Of a DNA stretch of 7,860 bases, positions 1 through 5,321 are shown piece after piece. Made by a program: the position numbers and the translations under genes. The DNA is from Candidatus Eiseniibacteriota bacterium (lineage in GTDB: Bacteria > Arandabacterota > Arandabacteria > Arandabacterales > Arandabacteraceae): assembly GCA_030592245.1 (NCBI GenBank), contig JAUVJV010000084.1, positions 1 through 7,860 on the forward strand, in the 5' to 3' direction. A model generated the notes under the pieces. It saw only the letters and a list, made by a program, of their open reading frames with translations. It was not told the DNA's origin and made no database searches. Positions within the stretch are counted from its first letter, which is position 1; the number at the start of each line of letters is the position of its first letter.

Positions 1-1025
1 ACCTCGGGGATCTCGGCCAGGAGCCTGGTTATGATGTCGATGGTGGTGATGCCGTCCGCCTCGGCGTTGAAATTGGTTATGATCCGGTGCCTCAAGACCG
101 GCCGCGCCACCGAGCGCACGTCTTCGCACTCAGGCGTATAGCGCCCGCGGAGGATCGCGCGGGTCTTAGCTCCGAGGATCAAGTACTGTGACGCCCTCGG
201 GCCCGCTCCCCAGTTGACCCAGTCCTTTATGAACTGCGGCGCCTGTTCCTCGCCGGGTCTGGTGGCGCGCGCCAGTCTCACCGCGTACTCAACCACGTGG
301 CGCGGGACAGGGACCCTGCGCACCAGCTGCTGAAGGGCGATGACGTCCTTCGCATCCAGCACGCGCTCAAGATCCGGAGCATACGCGCTGGTCGTGGTCT
401 CGACTATCTCGATCTCTTCATCACTTTCCGGGTAGTCCACAAAGATATTGAACATGAAGCGGTCCAGCTGGGCCTCGGGAAGAGGATAGGTGCCCTCGAG
501 CTCTATCGGGTTCTGAGTGGCGAGGACGAAGAAGGGCAGATCCAGCTGGTAGGTGTGTCCCCCGGCCGTCACCTGACGCTCCTGCATGGCCTGAAGCAGG
601 GCAGCCTGGGTCTTGGGAGGCGTCCTGTTGATCTCGTCGGCAAGTACGATATTGGCGAATACCGGACCCTTGACGAAGCGGAACTGGCGCTTGCCGGTGG
701 TCCTGTCCTCTTCGATGATGTCGGTGCCGGTTATGTCGGCCGGCATAAGGTCCGGAGTGAACTGGATACGGCTGAAACTGAGATCCAGTATCTGGGCGAC
801 AGTGCTCACAAGAAGAGTCTTTGCCAGCCCGGGTACTCCCACGAGGATGCAATGCCCATCGGACAATAGAGCTATCAGCATCTCTTCGATCACCCTGTCC
901 TGGCCGATGATGACCTTCTTGATCTCGCGGGTGATCTTATCCCTGGCATTGTTAAGGTTCTCAACAGCTTCGATGTCGCGGGTTTCCTCTCTCACACTCT
1001 CGCCTCCGGGATTTGCACTTGCCAC
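1..1025 (-). CDS. MoxR-family AAA+ ATPase (3' end cut by window edge)
   Basis: Cytoplasmic AAA+ ATPase of the MoxR family. These act as chaperone-like ATPases, usually with von Willebrand factor A partners, in maturing protein complexes. About 341 residues are visible. Walker A is GVPGLAKT at residues 63-70 (Ala in place of the usual second-last Gly, common in this family). Walker B is VLADE at 127-131, followed by INR. Sensor 1 lies in ATQNPIE from 169. The PEAQLDRFMF segment has an arginine-finger-like Arg near 189. The C-terminal lid contains GAGPRASQYLI and ends near LLAEIPE, close to the normal family end, so only a few residues are missing. The start is a GTG directly after a stop codon, with GAGAGG 8 nt upstream. 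A second in-frame GTG at 995 has a better GGAGG at 7 nt spacing and could be the true start (331 residues visible). It follows the BsuPI lipoprotein by 29 nt, so co-transcription is likely. MoxR genes are often followed by DUF58 and vWA genes; those would lie outside the window. Confidence 0.95.
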   Translation of the reverse strand, partial: MASANPGGESVREETRDIEAVENLNNARDKITREIKKVIIGQDRVIEEMLIALLSDGHCILVGVPGLAKTLLVSTVAQILDLSFSRIQFTPDLMPADITGTDIIEEDRTTGKRQFRFVKGPVFANIVLADEINRTPPKTQAALLQAMQERQVTAGGHTYQLDLPFFVLATQNPIELEGTYPLPEAQLDRFMFNIFVDYPESDEEIEIVETTTSAYAPDLERVLDAKDVIALQQLVRRVPVPRHVVEYAVRLARATRPGEEQAPQFIKDWVNWGAGPRASQYLILGAKTRAILRGRYTPECEDVRSVARPVLRHRIITNFNAEADGITTIDIITRLLAEIPE

Positions 1026-1054
1026 TTAAGCCACCTCTCAGTCCACTGTACCAA

Positions 1055-1582
1055 TCAGTCTACTATACCAAAGTCTTTCTCTTCACTTATGATCTCCCGG
1101 GTGGTCTTCAAGATTCCCTGAGCCGAATAGGCTCCCAGGGGAGGTTTCATGTCCTCGAGGCCGGACTGGTCCCAGGTGATCTCATACGATACGGATTCGC
1201 CGGCCCGGAGGGTTTCCCGCCCGATTACCTGGGCGAACATCATACCCTCTGACCATCGCCAGACAATTTGCTTACCCTTCCTCACGACGAAGTCATAGCG
1301 CTGGGCCGTCGGAAAGGTAAGGGTCACGTCTTCTCCTTTGACATTGGCAACCGTGAGGGTCATGACCAGAGGCTCCAGCAGCGCATAGCCTCTTTCGGCA
1401 AGATCGACTTCGACCTTCAGTGTGTCGGCCGGGGTGTCACTCACAGACGGGTCCGCCGCAATAGTTGTCCCGGTGGCGCCCGGACCGGTCGCCTCCCCGC
1501 TCTTCTTGCCGCACCGGCACCCTCCGCAGGAGTTCAGGGAGGCCGCAGCTAAGACCAATATAATCAATGCCAGGTAGCGCAT
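1055..1582 (-). CDS. Lipoprotein with BsuPI-type (proteinase-inhibitor-like) domain
   Basis: A 175-residue exported lipoprotein. The first 18 residues form a short signal peptide (MRYLALIILVLAAAS core) ending in a lipobox-like LNSC, with Cys19 as the predicted lipidated residue. Two more Cys follow at 22 and 24 (CGGCRC), then a Gly/Ala/Thr-rich linker to about residue 45. The remainder resembles the BsuPI domain (intracellular proteinase inhibitor of Bacillus subtilis, Pfam BsuPI). Typical segments are LEPLVMTLTV, VTLTFPTAQRYDFVV, IVWRWSEGMMFAQV, LRAGESVSYEITWDQ and PPLGAYSAQGIL. Inhibitor activity is not shown by sequence; in many bacteria the domain is simply an Ig-like module. The start chosen has GGAAGGA 4 nt upstream of ATG. 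An in-frame ATG 14 codons upstream would spoil the signal peptide and is rejected. Being exported sets it apart from the intracellular founder of the family. The MoxR gene starts 29 nt downstream. Confidence 0.85.
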   Translation of the reverse strand: MRYLALIILVLAAASLNSCGGCRCGKKSGEATGPGATGTTIAADPSVSDTPADTLKVEVDLAERGYALLEPLVMTLTVANVKGEDVTLTFPTAQRYDFVVRKGKQIVWRWSEGMMFAQVIGRETLRAGESVSYEITWDQSGLEDMKPPLGAYSAQGILKTTREIISEEKDFGIVD

Positions 1583-1626
1583 GCTGTCCTTCCAGGGAAT
1601 TAGGACTAAACGGAATGTTACCACCT

Positions 1627-1658
1627 CAAACTAACAATGCCCCGAGTCCCATGTCAAA
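1627..1658 (-). promoter_or_regulatory. Candidate promoter for the lipoprotein-MoxR unit (Bacteroidota-type)
   Basis: Read on the minus strand, TTTG (1658-1655) is followed by exactly 20 nt and then TTAGTTTG (1634-1627). The known Bacteroidota housekeeping consensus is TTTG, 19-21 nt, TAnnTTTG, so this fits with one mismatch. The same spot also has a perfect sigma70-like -35 box, TTGACA (1657-1652), but only a poor -10 (TAGTTT, 18-nt spacer). Transcription would begin near 1620, giving a leader of roughly 40 nt before the ATG at 1582. This is pattern matching only. Confidence 0.4.
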
Positions 1659-1783
1659 CGGTAAGGGGCTCACCAAACCGCTACCGCGCTTCCGCCAGGG
1701 CGGTGCCGGGCCCCGGATTGTCCTTTATATCCGAACATAGGTGTGATATGCTCAAAGATGATGATCCCGTGAGGGGGTCAGGC

Positions 1784-1791
1784 TATGTTTG
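1784..1791 (+). promoter_or_regulatory. Candidate -7/-10 element for the repeat-protein genes
   Basis: TATGTTTG matches the Bacteroidota -7 box TAnnTTTG exactly and also resembles a sigma70 -10 (TATGTT, four of six). No convincing upstream TTTG or TTGACA box lies at the right distance (1755-1765 reads GATGATGA-like). If real, the leader would be about 95 nt and would include the stem-loop at 1805-1828. Confidence 0.25.
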
Positions 1792-1804
1792 AGCTGCACG
1801 ATCC

Positions 1805-1828
1805 GCATTCCACGCGGGAGTGGTATGC
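1805..1828 (+). other. Imperfect stem-loop in the leader of gene A
   Basis: GCAT-t-CCAC (1805-1813) can pair with GTGG-t-ATGC (1820-1828) around a six-base GCGGGA loop, giving eight pairs with one T-T mismatch. It has no U tract, so it is not a terminator. It lies about 55 nt before the ribosome binding site. Its function, if any, is unknown. Confidence 0.3.
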
Positions 1829-1881
1829 CCGCGCCGTTTGCCGCCGCAGAGTCGGCCCCCACCCGGACCCTCCAGAACCAC

Positions 1882-1889
1882 AAGGAGGT
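1882..1889 (+). promoter_or_regulatory. Strong ribosome binding site fixing the gene A start
   Basis: AAGGAGGT is a full match to the anti-Shine-Dalgarno core and lies 4 nt before ATG at 1894. The frame is open upstream to 1789, but only this ATG has such a site and is followed by a sensible signal peptide. Confidence 0.85.
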
Positions 1890-1893
1890 CGCC

Positions 1894-4800
1894 ATGGCAC
1901 TTGATAGAGAAACCCACACCTGCATGGGCATCATGATCCTGGTGCCTGTTCTGATTCTGTGTTTCGCCGCTCAGGCCTCCGCCGACTGGCTGCCCGAGAC
2001 CCGGCTCACCACCGCGGCCGACATATCCTACCTTTCTGACAACAATGCACGCTGTCTCGTGACCGACCAGTCGGGTGTCATGCATCTTGTCTGGTATGAC
2101 TTCCGCGACGGGGATGCCGAGATCTATTACAGGAATTTCGATGGCGCGGCCTGGGGGGCCGAGACCGCCCTTACGAACAATTCTGCCCAATCCCTGGACC
2201 CCGCTATTGCTCTCGATACCTCGGATGATCTCCATCTGGTGTGGGTGGATTATGTCACTCTGAGCCCGGAGATCTATCACAAGTCATTCGATGGGATCAG
2301 CTGGACCGCCGCCGTGGCCGTGACCGACGGCTGCGTGGCTTGTGAGAACCCTTCCATCGCGGCCGACGGCCTGGGCAGATTGCACGTGGTCTGGCGCGAA
2401 TACCGCGACAGCAGCTGGGGCATCTTCTACTCCATGTTCGACGGATTGACGTGGTCTGAAGCCTTAAGAATCACCGATCCGGCAGCATATGCCCGACACG
2501 CGTCGGTCAGCTGTGATGACAGCCAGCACGTACACGTCGCATGGGATGACTATCGGGACCTCAACTGGGAGATTTACTACCTGCGCTTCGACGGGGTGGT
2601 CTGGGGGGCCGAGGTCCGCCTGACATCTGATGCCGGCCTTTCTGCACACCCGACGCTCGTGACCGACAGCAATGAGATCATTCACGTATTCTGGGATGAT
2701 GACCGAAATGGACATTTCGACATTTACCAAAAGACCTTCGATGGCCTCGGGTGGAGCACGGATCAGATGATTGCAGATGGGTTCACTGATGCGCTCGCAC
2801 CATCGGCCGTTGCCGGGGATAGTGGCGCCCTGCACCTGGTTTGGTATGACGACCCCGGGAGCAGCATTGAGATCTATCATATGGAGTTCGGTGGAGTGAG
2901 CTGGGGCACGCCGGAGCGCATTTCCGAGGCTAGCGGTGATTCGAAGAACCCCACGGTCGCCTTGGATGCTGCCGGATCTCCCCATATTGTATGGCATGAC
3001 AGACGGCACGGCAATTTCGAGATCTACTGGCGTGCCCGGAGCACTCTTCCCTGGCCTGAGATCACATCCATAGAACCCGACCACGCAATGGCCTTCACAG
3101 ACGTGCATATCTCCGACCTCGCCGGCATCAAGTTCTTTGACCCGGTCAAGGTATGGTTACAGAGAGCCGGCGAGCAGGACGTGCAGGCCACCAATGAGGT
3201 AGTCGAGTCGGCCACGCGAATTACATGCGACTTCGACCTGAGATACATCTCGGCAGGAGACTGGCATGTAGTGGTCGAGAACCCGGATGAGAAGCGCGAT
3301 ACGCTGGTGCCAGGCTTCACCGTGCAACCGCTGCCATGGCCACAGCTATACTCCATAGACCCGGATTCGGGCCTGGCCTTTACGGTTGCCTACAGGACCA
3401 TCACGGGCATCAACCTCACCGAGGGGGCCGCCATATGGCTCGAAATGGAAGGGGAAGCCAGCATTGAGGCTACCAACATCACCGTTACTTCGCCGAGCGA
3501 GATTGCCTGCCGGTTCGACCTGTGGGATGTGCACACCGGTTACTGGGACCTTGTGATCCAGAACCCCGACACGAGAGGTGACACCCTTGTCGCCGGATTC
3601 CGGGTGATTCCCCAGCCACCGCTTGCGATGAATTCAATCGAGCCCAGCGTCGCAACGGCCTACGAGAGAGTTCATATCAGCGATCTTTCCGGAAGTGAAT
3701 TTGACCCCGATGCATCCGTATGGCTTGAGATGGAAGGTGAGAATAATGCCCGGGCAAAGGACCTCGTAATCGAGTCGCCGACTAAGATAACCTGCGATTT
3801 CAGCCTGACGGCTAAAGCGCCTGGTTACTGGGATGTTGTTGTCCAGAACCCCGATGGGCGCAGGGGTGTTCTCCCCGGAGGCTTCGAGGTGCTTCCGAGC
3901 CTGTGGAATGATGACGTTAGACTTGCCCATGATGCAGTGGATCTTGGCCTTTCGCCCCCCGGTAGTCGATGCGTGGCCGTTGACGCCCTTGGTCATGTTC
4001 ATGTGGTGTGGAGCGACTATCGTGACGGAAACCGCGAGATCTATTACACGAAGTTCGACGGCTCATCCTGGAGTCCGGGCTTGAGACTTACCGACACCGA
4101 GAGCCGGTCGGAGTACCCGGCACTTGCCGTTGGCGGGGACAACCACTTGCATGTTGTGTGGGAAGATCGCCGCGATGGTGATTACGAGATTTACTACAAG
4201 AAGTTCGACGGCTCATCCTGGGGCGCAGACCAGAGACTTACAGATGCCGCAGGGGATTCCAGGTACCCCTCTATCGCCGTTTATGGAAACAGCGGGCTTT
4301 ATGTGGCCTGGCAGGATAAGCGAGGCGGCACAGGAACCCAGTACATCTACTTCAGGCAGCATGATGGAACAGACTGGTTGCCCGAGCAGCCCCCGACTCC
4401 CACCGGCCCGGGGGCCTCGACCCCGGCCATCTCCGTGGACAGCAGTGAGAATGCCCATGTCGTGTGGTACCGCAACTACGCCGATGATCAGCAGATCTGC
4501 TATCACAGGTATGACGGAGTCTCCTGGGGCGAGTTCGAGATACTTGCGGATGCAGTCGCGGGTGTGGCTTACGGCCCCACAATAGCAACCGGCGATGACG
4601 ATCAGCTCCACGTAGCCTGGCACCACAAAGAGTCCCAATATGTTTATGATATCTTCTACAGGAGATTCAACGGGTTCGCCTGGGCACCGGCCGAGCGGGT
4701 CACCGATGATCCAGAAGTCTCGATTAATGTCTCTATCGGGGTTGATGCAGGCGGGAACGTCCACCTGGCATGGTCCGACGCGCGTGATGGCAATAAGGAG

Positions 4801-5298
4801 ATCTACTATGCCCGGCGTGAGTGGATTACGGCCTCCTGGGGGCCACGGCTCCGGCTAACCGAGTACGTGCGCGAGTCTAATTATCCTTCTCTTGCGGTAG
4901 CTCCGGATGGTGCTGTCTCCGTGGTCTGGCGCGATTTGCGTGATGGAAATTCCAAGATATTCTACAAGATGAGAAAATCAGATGCCCTGGCCGTGATCGA
5001 TGACCCGGTCTCGAAAGAGCACCCATTCGGGCAGCTCAGGGTAGTCCCCAACCCGGTTCGTGGATCCGCGCGGATTCAGTTCAGCCTGGCCCTCAGAGCA
5101 GAGCCGGGACTCTCGGTCTATGATGTGTCGGGCCGCCTGGTAAAGAGAATCGAGGCCGGCTTGATGGGACCGGGACCCCAGAGCATTGCCTGGAACGGTA
5201 AGAGCGCCGCGGGAAAGCCGGTTGCTCAGGGCATCTACTTCGTCGAGGTCTCCGCGCGGGGCCACGCCGCTTCGACAAAGATAATAGTGCTGTGGTGA
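1894..5298 (+). CDS. Gene A: secreted double seven-blade repeat protein with three IPT/TIG-like domains and a C-terminal sorting/FlgD-like domain
   Basis: A 1134-residue exported protein. The signal peptide has a hydrophobic core at about 11-26 and AQASA before a predicted cut after Ala30. Residues 31-386 hold seven ~50-residue repeats. Their consensus is W-x(5)-RLT...NPSIAxDxxGxxHVVWxDxRDGxxEIYYxxFDG, typical of a beta-propeller blade. Residues 388-670 hold three IPT/TIG-like Ig domains. Each starts like SIEPD, has a WLEMEGE-like strand and an ITCDF-like strand, and ends in a WDVVVxNPD...TLxxGF element. Residues 671-1029 hold seven more repeats. Residues ~1047-1134 form a domain with PNPVRGSARIQFSL, YDVSGRLV and WNGKSAAGKPVAQGIYFVEV, ending in KIIVLW. 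This resembles FlgD-Ig and type IX secretion type A sorting domains. It is probably released to or displayed on the cell surface. The blades recall PD40/TolB and sialidase-type propellers, but no catalytic site is visible and the ligand is unknown. Gene B follows after 23 nt. Confidence 0.93.
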   Translation: MALDRETHTCMGIMILVPVLILCFAAQASADWLPETRLTTAADISYLSDNNARCLVTDQSGVMHLVWYDFRDGDAEIYYRNFDGAAWGAETALTNNSAQSLDPAIALDTSDDLHLVWVDYVTLSPEIYHKSFDGISWTAAVAVTDGCVACENPSIAADGLGRLHVVWREYRDSSWGIFYSMFDGLTWSEALRITDPAAYARHASVSCDDSQHVHVAWDDYRDLNWEIYYLRFDGVVWGAEVRLTSDAGLSAHPTLVTDSNEIIHVFWDDDRNGHFDIYQKTFDGLGWSTDQMIADGFTDALAPSAVAGDSGALHLVWYDDPGSSIEIYHMEFGGVSWGTPERISEASGDSKNPTVALDAAGSPHIVWHDRRHGNFEIYWRARSTLPWPEITSIEPDHAMAFTDVHISDLAGIKFFDPVKVWLQRAGEQDVQATNEVVESATRITCDFDLRYISAGDWHVVVENPDEKRDTLVPGFTVQPLPWPQLYSIDPDSGLAFTVAYRTITGINLTEGAAIWLEMEGEASIEATNITVTSPSEIACRFDLWDVHTGYWDLVIQNPDTRGDTLVAGFRVIPQPPLAMNSIEPSVATAYERVHISDLSGSEFDPDASVWLEMEGENNARAKDLVIESPTKITCDFSLTAKAPGYWDVVVQNPDGRRGVLPGGFEVLPSLWNDDVRLAHDAVDLGLSPPGSRCVAVDALGHVHVVWSDYRDGNREIYYTKFDGSSWSPGLRLTDTESRSEYPALAVGGDNHLHVVWEDRRDGDYEIYYKKFDGSSWGADQRLTDAAGDSRYPSIAVYGNSGLYVAWQDKRGGTGTQYIYFRQHDGTDWLPEQPPTPTGPGASTPAISVDSSENAHVVWYRNYADDQQICYHRYDGVSWGEFEILADAVAGVAYGPTIATGDDDQLHVAWHHKESQYVYDIFYRRFNGFAWAPAERVTDDPEVSINVSIGVDAGGNVHLAWSDARDGNKEIYYARREWITASWGPRLRLTEYVRESNYPSLAVAPDGAVSVVWRDLRDGNSKIFYKMRKSDALAVIDDPVSKEHPFGQLRVVPNPVRGSARIQFSLALRAEPGLSVYDVSGRLVKRIEAGLMGPGPQSIAWNGKSAAGKPVAQGIYFVEVSARGHAASTKIIVLW
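1984..3051 (+). repeat. Gene A blade array 1: seven repeats in exact 150-nt phase
   Basis: The codon for the Glu position of the E-I-Y-Y motif lies at 2119, 2269, 2419, 2569, 2719, 2869 and 3019, exactly 150 nt apart each time, with no indel. Glu is replaced by Gly in blade 3 and Asp in blade 5. Blades 2 and 6 lack the RDG element (VTLSPEIY, PGSSIEIY). Seven units starting with W and ending with FDG fit one seven-bladed propeller. Confidence 0.9.
3055..3900 (+). repeat. Gene A: three tandem IPT/TIG-like domains
   Basis: Three repeats of about 94-95 residues, with the S of the S-I-(E/D)-P motif at 3067, 3352 and 3634 (285 and 282 nt apart). Each shows a first strand ending in that motif, a central VWL or IWL element followed by GE, and a Cys in the ITC, IAC or ITC strand. 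Each closes with W-(H/D)-(V/L)-V-(V/I)-x-NPD and a Gly-Phe strand. IPT/TIG is the best family match by motif; a related Ig fold is possible. Confidence 0.75.
3904..4980 (+). repeat. Gene A blade array 2: seven repeats, spacing alternating 150 and 156 nt
   Basis: The E-I-Y-Y Glu position (or its replacement) lies at 4036, 4186, 4342, 4492, 4648, 4798 and 4954, giving spacings of 150, 156, 150, 156, 150 and 156. Blades 3, 4 and 5 are the most divergent (GTGTQYIYF, DDQQICY, YVYDIFY). Blades 1 and 2 are the closest pair at DNA level, sharing a 22-nt identical stretch (4050-4071 and 4200-4221). Confidence 0.88.
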
Positions 5299-5306
5299 AC
5301 ATGTCC

Positions 5307-5314
5307 AGGGAGGG
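5307..5314 (+). promoter_or_regulatory. Ribosome binding site deciding the gene B start
   Basis: AGGGAGGG lies 7 nt before ATG at 5322. An in-frame ATG at 5301, two bases after the gene A stop codon, has no comparable site and would put Glu and extra residues before the signal peptide. The later start is therefore preferred. Confidence 0.75.
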
Positions 5315-5321
5315 AATAAGC

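Larger units (their letters stand above)
1583..1893. other. Divergent intergenic region
   Basis: This 311-nt region separates the leftward lipoprotein-MoxR unit from the rightward repeat-protein genes. It holds a promoter candidate for each direction, a short GC-rich stretch around 1691-1716 with a possible CCGC/GCGG hairpin, a stem-loop at 1805-1828, and the strong ribosome binding site of gene A. The reading frame of gene A stays open upstream to 1789, but nothing there looks like protein: there is no ribosome site or hydrophobic segment. No RNA gene or further coding region is recognisable. Confidence 0.7.

Noticed and set aside
297..869. 190-codon open frame on the plus strand
   Set aside because: It is antisense to the MoxR ATPase, whose frame carries Walker A, Walker B and sensor motifs.
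1718..1752. sigma70-type promoter starting with TTGTCC
   Set aside because: The possible -10 elements (GATATG, TATGCT) lie 21-23 nt away, too far for a normal spacer.
1789..1893. Upstream extension of gene A (35 extra codons)
   Set aside because: It lacks a ribosome site and would bury the signal peptide; the ATG at 1894 has AAGGAGGT at good spacing.
2464..3108. 214-codon open frame on the minus strand inside gene A
   Set aside because: It is antisense to the blade repeats, shows no domain or signal of its own, and exists because GC-rich, repetitive codons keep the opposite frame open.
4213..4764. 183-codon open frame on the minus strand inside gene A
   Set aside because: It mirrors the second blade array; its apparent internal repeats are reflections of gene A, with no ribosome site or family match.
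5301..5321. Earlier in-frame ATG for gene B
   Set aside because: It has no ribosome site, while the ATG at 5322 has AGGGAGGG 7 nt upstream.
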